This document shows positions 1 to 11,157 of a DNA stretch of 64,000 nucleotides, piece by piece (position 1 is the stretch's first letter; each line of letters begins with the position of its first letter). The notes under the pieces are model-generated. The model made no database searches and had not been told where the DNA came from. It worked only from the letters and a program-made list of their open reading frames with translations. Source of the DNA: Daucus carota subsp. sativus. Taxonomy: Eukaryota; Streptophyta; Magnoliopsida; Apiales; Apiaceae. Location of the stretch: assembly GCF_001625215.2 (NCBI RefSeq), contig NC_030386.2, positions 37,947,296 to 38,011,295 of the forward strand. Reading direction: 5' to 3'. The translations under genes and the position numbers were made by a program.

Positions 1-2145
1 CAATTGACAGAGTTGGGTTGTTGTTTCCTTGACCATTGACACGGGTGCCTTCCCTGACAAGGAAATGAGATCGTACAAATTCCACTGTGCAGTTATAATC
101 CTGGCCAAGCAATTTTAAAGTATAACAAAGTATCAGTTCTGTTCACCCTGTCTATGATATTGTAGTATGTGCTCAAATTAGGGAATATTCATCATAGTGT
201 GTTACAAATGCTGCTTCAATAGTCAACAAACTGAAATTGTAACTCAGAAACACCTCAAAAAGTCGACCAGTAGAAGATGATTCGGCACAAATTAGAATAT
301 TTTATGAAGAGGCTCACTCAGTTTCAAGAGGGCCGCAAATTTTGTCCTCATTACTATATCATTATTAAGTATCTATCTATTCCAAATATTCGTTACCAAT
401 ATACTGCATATAACCACAAACAAAAATGTAATGTGTAGATACTAGATATTTATTTATACCTCAAATTTGAAAATGTAATATCCTCTTCCCTTCGTTATTT
501 TGTAGCCATGGATTTCATACATTTTACTCTTATTTGATAAGCCTTCATAAAGCATGCACAGTAGTGATTCAAACTGATTTCTGTTCATAGAATCCCCCAC
601 CAGCATCAACCTTTTCCCCCTTAGTCTTGTCAAAAAGTCTGTTGCATTAAACCTATACAAGTAAGGTACCCAAACAAAAGAAAAAAATTCAGATGCATAG
701 AAGTAATTCAAATTATTCAAAAATGGTAGATGAATCTGTTACTCAATCTTTTGAGGTGATTTAAGACGAGCCAAACAGATACAGGATACCCATTCATAAA
801 GAACATAAATTTTAAACACAGTATAGTCAAATGAACTGCAACTGTTTTAATAATTATAAATAGTGGATAAATGATCAAAAGAGGATACCACTTGATAATG
901 CAGTAATCGATATGCCAATCCCAAACTCAGACCCAAAATAGGATACTTTAAGTACAGTCTCACTTAATTTGGGTAAATCATAGTATTGAACTGCAATAGA
1001 AGTTTCAAATATATCTTTCCACTCAATAATGGTTGTCTGATACCTTGTACCGCAGGTGAAGGACTCTTAAACGGATTCTTGAATAGCATCAACTCGCATT
1101 AAACACAAAACATCAGATGTACTCCAAGAACATGTATTTCCTCCTTTCTAAACTCACTTATACATTTAACTTAATCATTTTTGTTTGTTGAATCCTCATT
1201 CTTTGTACCTACATAATCAATCAGAGTAAGCATTTTTTTGGTACATACTGACTAGTGAGTTACATTAACATACTCGATTATTCATATTGGCCATAGCTAA
1301 TGCGAATTCAATGACTTTGCAAGTGTACTAGAAGAGAGACTAAAACTACCAATAATCTAAAAAATATCATTCTAAATGTGGAAAGCTGGAAATAAAGACA
1401 GATATTAATATATTCGAAAATTTAGTAAGTTCACTAACCTAGGAATGTCACAACCATTAGGCTTCCATCTCCAATGCGTATACTGAGAATCTTTTCTCCC
1501 ATTTCTTTGACAATCATAAGCCTCATCAACAAAAGGACAGCTCCCTGCTTTATAAATTGGATAATTTTCTTCATCTTTAACCCAACTCCCTGTATACAAA
1601 TCACAACTTACCTTCCATTTAACACCCTCTGTTACATCACTAGCACTAAAATCTGAGATATTTTCAAGAACTGAACTTTCATCATCTTCTTGAAACCCCT
1701 TTGGATTTCTTAAATTTCCAACTGACCCGTTTGAGTTTCTTGAATTGGCAATCAACCCTTCTGAGTTTCTTGAATTCTGAACTGAGTCATTTGAGTTTCT
1801 TGAATCCTGAACTGACCCATTTGAGTTTCTTGAATGATCAATCAACCCTTCTGAGTTTCTTGATTTCTGAACTGACCCATTTGAGTTTCTTGAATCCTGA
1901 ACTGACCCATTTGAGTTTCTTGAAAGATTTTGACTGACTGGAACATGAATGTTGAGAAGATCTTCAGATCTTGTGTTGAGAGAAACAGAGAGAGTTGAAT
2001 AGTAGTGATCTCTGTAGAGAGAAAGGTTAGGCTCGAGAGCTTGTTTAGAGAAGTAGAGAAGACTGACAAGGAAGAGTGTGAGTAGCAAGAAAGTTGAAAT
2101 GGCGTAGAGATTCTTCTGAGTGGAGAAGAAGAAGATTGTTGCCAT
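1..2145 (-). CDS. Trichome birefringence-like (TBL/PMR5) O-acetyltransferase, partial
   Basis: Exons read on the minus strand are 2145-1439, 652-460 and 100-1; the gene runs off the left edge, so the C-terminal catalytic part (DxxH) is missing from the window. Exon 1 encodes a short N-terminus, one hydrophobic segment (about residues 14-32, a type II Golgi membrane anchor), a low-complexity stem made of 10-residue repeats, and the PMR5N domain (CDLYTGSWVKDEENYP, then SCPFVDEAYDCQ and WRWKPNGCDIPR). Exon 2 continues it with FNATDFLTRLRGKRLMLVGD, which holds the GDS catalytic-serine motif, and exon 3 reads YNCTVEFVRSHFLVREG. Phases agree at both junctions (AG|G, then 0). The family transfers acetyl groups to xylan, mannan or pectin in the Golgi; the acceptor cannot be told from this fragment. 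The start is the first ATG before the anchor. Confidence 0.93.
1697..1930 (-). repeat. 30-bp coding minisatellite in the TBL stem
   Basis: About eight in-frame 30-bp units encode 10-residue repeats of the type SRNSNGSVQD. The order NGS, NGS, EGL, NGS, NDS, EGL, NGS shows a higher-order period of three units (90 bp). Each NGS or NDS unit is a potential N-glycosylation sequon on the lumenal side. The repeat also opens the antisense frame, which gives a spurious plus-strand ORF. Confidence 0.9.
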
Positions 2146-3341
2146 TATTTCTCGGAGTTAGCATCTTACTTTGTTTTCTTCTTTCCTTTTTTGTGACGGT
2201 TGTATCATTAACTCAACCTGTCTTTACCTGATGAAAAATATAAAGACAATTGAATTTATAAATAAAATTTTTTAATTTTTTAAACAAAATTAGTACTTAA
2301 ACTTTTACAAGTTAATTACAAAACTATGTAATACAGTTGTCAAGAATTAAGTGGCATTTTGAAAGAAAATAAATTTAAAATTGTGCAAAATAAATTTTAT
2401 GCCATTAACCAGACATGTTGGAATTGGATGTAAGAGCAACTTAAGCCATTTAAAAGGGAATGCCCAAAATGTGTTAACAATTTAACATGTCATTCATGTA
2501 TACTTTATTCACCTAAATTTTGCCGACATGTAAAAGAAAAGTCGCCCGATACTCTTCCTCTCTTCCATTCTCCGGTTCTTCAACTTTTCAAGTTTTAATA
2601 GCTTGTATATATAAAATATTCCGGTCTAGAATTTTAGATAACCAATCTAAAGAAGAGGAATATTGAAAAACACCTTTCCAGTTCTCTAAATATACATAAT
2701 TAATACTGTATCACTTAATATTTCTGTTCATAATTATTAAAAATATGTTTGTAAATACTCTTTTGACTTTAACCGGATCTTCTTATGACTAAATGGAAAT
2801 CGTTAATGGATATTAATATATTATCAACATGTCAAGAAAACGACATATGTTATTTATTTAATTATGATAATATTAAAAAATAGTGTATAAAATTTAAATA
2901 ATATTTTTTTTAAAATTTTTCCGAACATATATTTACTATTTAGAAATATTTATGTAATATTTATTATTATTTTAATAATATAAATAATTTCCATTAAGAT
3001 CTGTGATCAAGATATATAGGACATGTGCTTCGGTTATCACTTTTGTATTTGAGCCTGAAAATGATGGACAACTCTGCCGGTACCTTTTGCCTCCCCGGTT
3101 TTTATGCACCAAAAATAGGCTTTTTTGTACTGGACGGATTTTGGGTAATCTAGAACGTGGGCTGGGCTGGGCTGAATGGGGTGTGTCGGGTCGAGATGTG
3201 TAAAAGTGCTGCATTATTATTCTGCAATAGTACAAAGCAAACAATTCTCTGGTCAACTCAAATCATCATCTTTAATAATTGATTTCCAGATTTTTGTTAT
3301 GAATGCAATTATGCAATCTAATCCTAGAGAACAATATATAG
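2146..3341. other. AT-rich intergenic region upstream of the TBL gene
   Basis: This must contain the TBL 5' leader and promoter (minus strand). I see no coding exon. The stretch 2230-3000 is very AT-rich. A short GC-rich patch near 3060-3200 contains a GGGCT run but no recognisable gene. Confidence 0.5.
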
Positions 3342-3605
3342 TACTCCCTCCGTTTCTTTTTTCTTTTCTTGTTTGTGATGTCGGTACCGTTCATAACATG
3401 AGATAAATTACTAATTTACATCTAATCTATAAAACTAAATATAATCATGAGTCATCTTGTTAGATTCGTATTCACAAGTACTTTAATACGATGAAATTTT
3501 TATATTTAATGCTACTACAAAATGAAAGATATTAACGATCAAAAGTACGTGTTGGCAAACATGAAAAGTACAAACAGGAAAAGGTATTTAGAGACAGAGC
3601 GAGTA
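3342..3605. mobile_element. Stowaway-like MITE, diverged right end
   Basis: The left end is TA followed by CTCCCTCCGTTTC, the classic Stowaway (Tc1/mariner) terminus. The right end near 3590-3605 reads GAGACAGAGCGAGTA, a decayed inverse of the same terminus followed by TA. Length is about 260 bp, typical of the family. Confidence 0.6.
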
Positions 3606-3807
3606 TAGATTAATAGGGGCCAGTTTAGTGATCAAAGTCTAAAGACAATCAGGGGGCCATTTGGTGTGAATGTGCGATCAAGTGTTTGTCTCATTGACTT
3701 GTAGGCTACTAGCACTCGAATTAGGCATTAATATGTAATATGTTTAATATTTGTTAAATTTGTGGATACTGATTTGAAAAATCTATTTTAATGATTTTTA
3801 ATATCAC

Positions 3808-4290
3808 TGTGAAGATGCACAGTTAGGTGCTACATTTTATTTTTTCATTGTGATCGAACCTAAACATGTGCTCGAGAGATAATTGTCCGTACACTGATAA
3901 TAGATACATGGATTCTCGAGAAAAGAGGGGTCATGGTGGTCTCCTCGGACCGCCCGGATCTCACGAGTGAATCGAAAGTTGGATCTCACCTAAATCGTCT
4001 CATCTATCTTTTTGAGGAAAAATTTAGTTTCAAACTCCGGTTCAAACAGGAAAGAGTACGCCATGTTGATGTGCCCGGACACAATGATGCAATTATGAGG
4101 GTCGCGCTCTACCACTGAGCTAATAGCCCGTTGGGAGTCCGCCATGCCAAAAGCGAGAGAAACCCATCCCCTCTTTCCTTTTTTCGTCCTCATATCGCCA
4201 CATGATGATAGGACGATGTAAAAAAAGATCCTATCAACTTGTTTAGACCTCGGATAAAAAGCTCATGAGATTAGTCTTATTCCACCGTTC
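3808..4290 (-). other. Nuclear plastid DNA insertion (NUPT): rrn16-trnI spacer plus trnI-GAU intron
   Basis: Read on the minus strand this follows the plastid rRNA operon: spacer between rrn16 and trnI (AAGTTGATAGGATC, then GGTTTCTCTCGCTTTTGGCAT), the 5' exon of trnI-GAU, then trnI group II intron sequence (GTACTC, the GGATCCGGGCGGTCC-like block, CTCTCGAGCAC, TAGCACCTAAC). Similarity is from memory of plastid genomes and is strong across the whole length with scattered substitutions, many of them C to T or G to A, as expected after transfer. A piece between two GTGCC-like repeats, covering the exon-intron junction, is deleted. Confidence 0.88.
4093..4129 (-). pseudogene. trnI-GAU 5' exon fragment (plastid-derived)
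   Basis: The 37-nt 5' half of plastid tRNA-Ile(GAU) is recognisable: GGGCTATTAGCTCAGTGGTA gives the acceptor strand and D arm. The 3' exon is absent from the window, so no tRNA can form. The anticodon position reads CAT in place of GAT, one of several substitutions. Confidence 0.85.
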
Positions 4291-4498
4291 CAATAACAAT
4301 ATAGCTAAATAATAAGATAATATCCTGATCATGTTTTAATGTACTAATTTTACGGGTAAAAACTAAATTCTGTTTTTTTTCCCCTTCCAATCCATCCAAC
4401 TATATTTAAAAGCATCACCAAAAATAATTACAAAGAATGTCGTTGATATAAAAATAATGTTGCAATTACTGAAATATAAGTTTTTATTATATTTATAA

Positions 4499-5240
4499 GG
4501 GCAAATCCAACAGTGGCCTAAAAGTCCAAATTTGTATCAGTTTCGGTCTAAATCCTCCCAATAGTGACCTAAATCTTGGTCCAAATTTAGACCGGTGAAC
4601 AGTACCGGCCTAAATTTAGGCCGGCACTATTCACCGGCCTAAATCTTTTAATAATATAATAATAATTTTTTATCTTTTGTATATTTAGTTAATTAAATGA
4701 TTATATGTTAATATAATTATTGAATATTTATAAATTATATTTAATATATTATACTTAAATAATCATATATATTAATTATGAAATATAATAAAATTAAATA
4801 TTTTTAAAATAATTCAAACTAACAACTCATTAAAATGCTCGATTTCAACAATTTCGTGGAAGACTTCGAAAAATAAAAGAAATAAAAATGCTCATATTGC
4901 ACTTCGAGATGCATTAACTGAGCATTTGTCGGAACAATATATTAATTCGTAATAGTACTGAATCTTTGTAAATTTTATTTTAGTTGATTAAATAAATGTT
5001 AAATTTTCTTTTATTTTTTTTGTTTAAATGTAGTGTTTTTCTAATTTAATGAATTTATTGAGTTAATATTGATATGAAATATTATATTATTGTTAAAAAG
5101 ATTAGAATAATAATATAAAAATTGTTAGACGAATAAATTATTGATATATGAATTTGGACCAAAATTTAGGCCAAACTGAAATGTAATGATGTTTCGGTCT
5201 AAATTTGGATCAAGATTTAAGCCAAAAACTGGTTTACGGC
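4499..5240. mobile_element. Decayed Harbinger/Tourist-like element with central palindrome
   Basis: The left part opens with GGGCAAATCCAACAGTGG, resembling the GAGCAAGTCCAA terminus of the intact element at 62022. Both ends are rich in TTTAGGCC and GGTCTAAATTTGG words in opposite orientations, and 4588-4641 is a near-perfect palindrome. I could not find a matching right terminal inverted repeat or target duplication, so the element is truncated or nested. Confidence 0.45.
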
Positions 5241-6655
5241 CTAATAAAGATATCCGGAAGTTGTACGTGATCTACTCATGTGCCGCAAACAAAAAGTAGC
5301 TGCAAGTGCCAGGCCAGTCACTTTAACAAATAACAGTACCATGAAAAGAAACGTGATCCATGGACAGGGCCTCCGTTCTCTCTGCGAACATTGCTCCGAT
5401 CATATCTTGTACTTGTTGCATCTCCGATTGTCAAGCTCTTTAAATAAATTTTTAATCGGTGAAAGTAAAACAAAACAGTTTCTTTTCCAAAAAAACAAAC
5501 CATAACCAAATAAACTAAAATACAGTTAGGGAAAAACATCAAAATTATAAGAGGTCAAATTAAAAAAATACTGATAATAACACACACATTATAATTTTAT
5601 ACTAGGATTCGCAAAAGAAAAAAAAATCAAATTAATTAGATTTCTTTTTTCCGAATATCTTTTTTTTGTAAGAACCTTTTTTTCTTTTTTCTGGATATCT
5701 GATGGTACTATAAAACGAAATTTGGAATTTTCTATTAAATTCGGCCTCCTTGGAGTGACTCCTGCCGGAAAACCCGCCTGAAACACACATTTGCCTAAAG
5801 CATAACTGTCCTTGTGAGCCACAGTACTGGAATTAATCCCTGTCGTTGTATTGTCGCCTCTGTCCATTATGCTAACAGATTATCTTAATCTACAAAACGT
5901 GACACGTGATTATGATAATTCATGCTATATGTCACATCTACGAGTGAATTAGCCAGGAGCTGTATATGCTAAATGCCTCTAAACAGTCTTGACCCTTGAA
6001 CAAAAATTCCACAGAACCAACTATAATTGCTTTCAAGGTTAAACAGCCATGAACATATAACATGCTTTTTCTGCAAAAAGTTTACTGTAATATTTTTTTG
6101 ACAATTCTAAACTTTACAAAATCATATAATTACATTCATGAAATATTGAAATGTAAAAATATGTAAATTTTTTTTAAAATTTGCTCGATACCTCAAAGAT
6201 TTGAATTCTACGTACATCCGAATTCAACAATTTGTTGAATGTTTAAACTTCTGGATAGTTCTAGTGACCGTTCTTTTTCTCTCATATTTTTTCATGCATT
6301 TTTAGTTATATCATTGTTCATCAACTGATAATTTATTATATTATTTTAATGAGTGAGTACTAGCATATATATTTACGTAAAGGACGTACTACTAACCACT
6401 GTTAAAAAAACAACTACATTAAGGAACTGGAAATCATAGTATCAACAACACTTGAACTCCCTCTCTACATTAAAATTCACAATTTCTAACTCCAGCAAAA
6501 AATAAATTTAAATTCTAAAGAGAAATTTGTTAATCCCAATTATATCCCGTAAACTAATCACCTCGTTGGACTAAAATAAATCTGTGTATAATCATGTATA
6601 CAGATGAGCCGAACATACACGTACCTACCGCTAAAAAATTCTACCGCGGTAAAAA
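5241..6655. other. Intergenic region, no gene recognised
   Basis: A minus-strand ORF of 92 codons lies at 5589-5867 but has no family I recognise, has low-complexity ends and no splice partner. The right part (5900-6655) would hold the 3' UTR of the ATL gene. Otherwise nothing seen. Confidence 0.4.
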
Positions 6656-7897
6656 CTAGGGATCAAGAGCAGAGCGTAAAACAGGTGGGGGTAAAATGGT
6701 ATTATTACTATGATGATGATTCGTAGTATCAGAAACCCAAGCCAACCACCTCGAAACGAAGCCCTCTTGCTGTCTCTGTCTTTGCTGTTGTACCTCATTA
6801 CTCATCAACCTCTTCCTACTTATTATTTCCGACACACTTCTCTCTTTATTTACCATTTTGCCACTCCCCCCCTCGCTTCTCTCCGACGCCGCCGACACTC
6901 TCCGGCTCTCGCTCATCAACATCTCCGACTTTATGTAGAGCAAGTCCGACGGCCTGACGTCGCTCCATCGCTGGTGGCTGACGTCGGCGGAGGAGACTAT
7001 GATGCGGTGGTGGAGACGATGGTCTAGTTGGTGGCTTGTTTCGAGCAAGAGCTCGTCTTTTCGGGGCTTTTCGAAGCAGCCGATTGAGACGGAGCTTGAT
7101 ACTACTTGTTTACCCGATGTTATTGAACTGTCGAGGGAGAGACGGGAGGTTATTTGTTTTTGGACGGTGATTTGGAGGGGTTTGGTGGTGCCCTTTTCGC
7201 CGGCTGAGGAGTGGCGGCCAGATGTTCGATGAAATGCCGCAATGAGTTCTTGATCTTGGAGGGGGTTGAGTTGGGGCTGGTTTTGAGGGAGGATTGTGGG
7301 TTTGTTGTGCTCGATTAAGAGCACGTCTTCGGGCTCGACTCGGTGGCGACAGAGTGGGCAAGTGGAGTGAGCGTCTAGCCATGTGTCGAGACATTCAACG
7401 TGGAATGCGTGCTTGCATTTTGGGAGTAATCGTAGGACTTCTGAGGGCTCGTAGTTTGTTAAGCAGACCGCGCATTCTAGTCCGTCTTTTTGGCCTTTGA
7501 GTGAGCTGAAGCGGAAGACTGGGAGGAGGTCTATGATGTTAGGGTCGATTCCGGAGTTTTTACGATGAGTGTAAGGGTCTGTGCTGGTTCTTGAATTGCT
7601 GGGGTAGGCATCATTTGCGGTTTTGCAGTGTTTGATATAGAGAAATATGAGGAATGTGATGGAGAAAGCGGAGATAATTGCACCCACAATTATGTGTATG
7701 CTTGGTTTCAATGGCGGTTTGTTTTGATTCTGGCTCGAATTCAAATTCGAATTCTCATTCTGGGGTAATGGTGGAGATAACACAGGAGGGCTGGAGTTGG
7801 ATGAAGAAGCAATGGAATCATTTTTTGCTTGAGAGAGAACAAGGGTTAGAGTGAGGCAAAGTAAAATGCACAAAAGCCTGATCATTAGGAAAATCAA
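6656..7897 (-). CDS. ATL: ATL-family RING-H2 finger E3 ubiquitin ligase
   Basis: This is a single-exon gene of 413 codons. It has a hydrophobic signal segment (residues 1-22), a Ser/Pro/Asn-rich stretch, a transmembrane helix (about 67-88) and the GLD-type motif SGIDPNIIDLLPVF (115-128). The RING-H2 domain has all eight zinc ligands: C142, C145, C161, H163, H166, C169, C180 and C183. The tryptophan in DTWL, three residues after the sixth ligand, contacts E2 enzymes in this family. The long C-terminal tail (about 230 residues) is Ser/Arg/Gln-rich, which suits the longer ATL members (ATL42-like) rather than the short ones. It should attach ubiquitin to substrates at a membrane; substrates are unknown. 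A second ATG at codon 5 is possible. Intronless structure is normal for ATLs. Confidence 0.93.
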   Translation of the reverse strand: MIFLMIRLLCILLCLTLTLVLSQAKNDSIASSSNSSPPVLSPPLPQNENSNLNSSQNQNKPPLKPSIHIIVGAIISAFSITFLIFLYIKHCKTANDAYPSNSRTSTDPYTHRKNSGIDPNIIDLLPVFRFSSLKGQKDGLECAVCLTNYEPSEVLRLLPKCKHAFHVECLDTWLDAHSTCPLCRHRVEPEDVLLIEHNKPTILPQNQPQLNPLQDQELIAAFHRTSGRHSSAGEKGTTKPLQITVQKQITSRLSLDSSITSGKQVVSSSVSIGCFEKPRKDELLLETSHQLDHRLHHRIIVSSADVSHQRWSDVRPSDLLYIKSEMLMSESRRVSAASERSEGGSGKMVNKERSVSEIISRKRLMSNEVQQQRQRQQEGFVSRWLAWVSDTTNHHHSNNTILPPPVLRSALDP

Positions 7898-9392
7898 TGA
7901 GGTTCTTGAAAGCCACTAACCCTGGCCCTTGTTGGCAAAGGAAGAAGAACCCAAAAGTGCAGTGAATCTTAAATGATGATAGTATAATAAGTAAGGGAAG
8001 CTGGGAAAAATGCATAAAAAGAATGAATGAGAAGGATGGCTTGGTTGGTATGTGGGGGATAGAGGTATTAAGATTCTGAGAGATGGGTTTTCACAAGAAA
8101 GATAGATACAAAAGTAGGCAAAGGACAAAACCCATCCAACTGACTTGGTTTGGGCCAGGTTTTGGTGGAGGTTGGGAAAACCAAGAATAGTGGAAATAGA
8201 CATGACATTTTTTATAAGAAAATGAAAAAGAAGAATGGCATGTAGTTGTCTTCTCAAGAAAAGATAGTCTCTTTTCCCCTTCACTTTATGGAGGACAAAG
8301 AAGCTTCAACTCTGGTAGAATTCCAATCAAAAAGCCAGGCTACAAGAGACACAATCTTAGCTTTAGTCTAGAGATACCTATCTCAAGGCCTATAAACAAA
8401 TGAAGGAGAAGGTGGTGATAAGACAGCAGTGGAGTTGAGTTGAGTTGGTTTGTTATGGGATTTCAGGAGTGGAGTGTAGAAAGTAGCAACAGGATGAATC
8501 AAAAAAGGGAACTATTTTTTAACAAAGTGGGCTAAAAAGAGGCATCCACTTGAGCTATTTAGTGTGTTTTGTAGTGAAATGTAATGTTACTGATGTATGT
8601 TTTGTAGCTTGTTCAAGAACTGTTTCCATGTGAGAGGTGTGTCACATGTTTGGTGCTCTACTGATGAGCTAGCCTAACTGCAAATTGGCCCCTGATGAGG
8701 CGTCTCTGTGGTAATTACTCGTGACCAATCAATTTCATGTGCTTCTCGCTTGTTGGATTTTACTTGTTTGCAACAGAGGCCATGTCATTCAATACTTAAA
8801 TCAGTAAGAACGTGAATCTTTGAATTAATAATTATGGAAGGGAGGCCAGGAATATATTTCATCATTTTTTTAATAAATAATGTCGTGCACTGTGACCAAA
8901 TTAAGTAACAAAGAAGCATATCTTTACGGTGATGATTAAATGACGATTAATTAGACCCGTAAGTACAAGATTTTTTTTTCTTCAAAATAATTAAATGAAG
9001 CTTACATATTTTTATAAAGATGATTAAATGACATGACAAATTAGATTCGTGAATGCACAATCCTCTTTTTAAAGTAGTTGAATGAATGTAGTTATTGAAC
9101 TGAACCTAGTGGTAGTACGGAGATTGTATGTTCGGTTATGTTTTAGAGAATTTAATATTGACAATAAATAGTATTTTAATTGTTGCTTTATTAAACTGAA
9201 CCTCGTATACTCGTATAATAAAATTTCTAAACAGTAATACTCCTATCATTTAATATTCTAATAATTATAAAAAATTATTATAAATATAATATTTATGTGA
9301 ATTATATATCATTGAAATCATAATTTATTTTATTATAAACATATTATTTTGTTAAAATATTCTTACAGAGCGATCCCACTGTACCGTGGGAT
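7898..9392. other. Upstream region of the ATL gene
   Basis: On the minus strand 7900-8480 is pyrimidine-rich (many CTT and TCC runs), typical of a plant 5' leader or core promoter. Open frames here, such as 7916-8284, look like leader sequence without protein features. From about 8500 to 9390 the DNA is AT-rich and I see nothing further. Confidence 0.4.
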
Positions 9393-9655
9393 TTATAATG
9401 TACTCCCTCCGTTTCAATTTACATGTCCACTTTCAAATAAATTTTTTGTTTCAAATTATTTGTCCACTTCAACTTTCAATGTAAAATCATATTTCCAAAG
9501 GCAATTCTACTCCACATATCTCTTATTTATATTTTCTAGATCAATTTCACTCCACATATCTCTTATTTATATTTTCTAAATCAATTTCACTCTATATATT
9601 TTGATCATTGAATGTAATTAATTTGCGAACAACCATTTTTTTAAACTGTGTGATT
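9393..9655. mobile_element. Stowaway-like MITE fragment
   Basis: TACTCCCTCCGTTTCAATTT at about 9400 is a Stowaway-type terminus followed by the common TGTCCACTTT body. Two near-identical copies of a 42-bp block (TCCACATATCTCTTATTTAT core) follow at 9511 and 9553. No matching right terminus was found. Confidence 0.5.
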
Positions 9656-9722
9656 TTTTTAAAATGAAGAAGGAGGGGGTCGTCAGACTTTCCCCTCCCA
9701 GAAGCTTGCCTCTTTTAAAAAG

Positions 9723-10276
9723 GCTTAATTATCTAGTTGGTCACTGAAGTGGACTTAATGTATCAAGTTGGTCACTGAACTCAAAACGGTATCAAGATGG
9801 TCACTAAAGTGGTTATAAATATCAAACAAGTATCTTGAAATATGAGTTAAAGCAGTAAAAATATTATTTATATAGTTTTAAACATTATTTTTGAATGTTA
9901 CCAAAACCAAGTAAAAGGTTATGATTTCTAATATTTATGATAATATATTTAAATTTTATCAAATTTATTTATTATTTATTTTTAATTAAAACAAAGAAAT
10001 AACTATATAATAAAATATAAATAATAAATAAACTTGATAATATTTAAATATATTATTTTAAATACTGGAAGTCATAACCTTTTAGTTGGTTGTGGTAACA
10101 TTTAAAAATAATGTGTAAAATTTTATAAATAATATTTTTACTGTTTGAACTCATATTTCAAGGAACTTGTTTGATATTTATGGTGACTATAGTGACCATC
10201 TTGATACCGTTTTGAGTTCAGTGACCAACTTGATACATTAAGCTCACTTCAATGACGAACTTGATAATTAATCTTT
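9723..10276. mobile_element. Foldback MITE with long terminal inverted repeats
   Basis: The two ends are long imperfect inverted repeats of over 200 bp: the left arm has three GGTCACTGAA or GGTCACTAAA phrases (AGTTGGTCACTGAAGTGG first), and the right arm repeats them in inverse order. The element is flanked by the same 10 bp, TTTTAAAAAG, at 9713-9722 and 10277-10286. A direct repeat of about 9-10 bp suggests a Mutator-like (MULE) MITE. The centre is AT-rich without coding capacity. Confidence 0.75.
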
Positions 10277-10286
10277 TTTTAAAAAG

Positions 10287-11157
10287 AGGAAAGAAGGTTT
10301 AAAGAACAAACTACCTGCATATACAAGATTTCGGACCACGGTAACACCAACTCGAATATCTCTATCCATATGGTGATGAGTAAATGACGATTAACTAGAT
10401 CTGCAAGTACATAATTTTTATTTTCGAAATACGAATTTTTTGTATTTTATTTAGTTAAGCGACAAGTTTTTATTTTCAAATGAATATTGGAATTCATGTC
10501 GGCAGTAAAAAAAATGCATAAAATTAAATGAGACAAATGGTTGGTTATTTCGTATCTAGAATCGAAACTGTTGTCTGGTTAATTTGATTTTCCCAAAAGT
10601 TGAGATCAAAAATATAATATCATTTAATCCAAATGAATATAGTATATGTGAATTAGCAAAAATAATATACCTGCACATTTTGCATGATTAAATTCAATAT
10701 CACGTTATATAGGTGTAAATTTTCAGAGCAGACATTGTAATAATGCAAAGACAACTAAAACGAGTTTCAAATTGTTTTGATATAAAACTGTAATGATAAT
10801 TAGGATTTGATATGTTGACTCTTTTAAGTATTGAAAAGAAACATACTTGATAGGAAATCTGAAGCATTAACCTTGGCAAGTCGAAATACTAAAAAAATTA
10901 TTATATTTTAATAATATTGTAAATAAAATAGAAGTTATAACTAAAACTAATGGAAAGTAAAACATTTTAATCAACTCACAGAGTAGTATTTATTTGACAG
11001 TAGTCCACGGTCCCAAATATTTATATTTTTTTATCAAGATGACAACTTTTATTGATTTTTTTTAAGTAACAGATATTTTATTCAAAAAAATAAAAAATAT
11101 CAAAATATTGAATTGTGCACTGCATCTCATGTTCACTCGTTGCATCGTCTGTTTTTG
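10287..11157. other. AT-rich intergenic region
   Basis: I see no gene, RNA or clear element here. A short stretch at 10370-10410 (GGTGATGAGTAAATGACGATTAA) resembles 8930-8950, a minor local repeat. Confidence 0.4.

Noticed and set aside
1701-1937. Plus-strand ORF of Leu/Ser-rich repeats
   Set aside because: It is the antisense of the TBL minisatellite, open only because a 30-bp repeat has no stop in that frame.
4093-4129. A working tRNA gene with anticodon CAT
   Set aside because: Only the 5' half is present; the 3' exon of trnI-GAU is missing and the flank is plastid spacer and intron.
5589-5867. 92-codon minus-strand ORF with a Cys/Gly-Pro-containing part
   Set aside because: I could not place it in any family and the C-terminal half is low complexity; possibly a fragment of an old gene, but unsupported.
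9713-10286. miRNA precursor, because of the long hairpin
   Set aside because: Arms of over 200 bp with target duplications fit a foldback transposon; no evidence of a precise mature small RNA.
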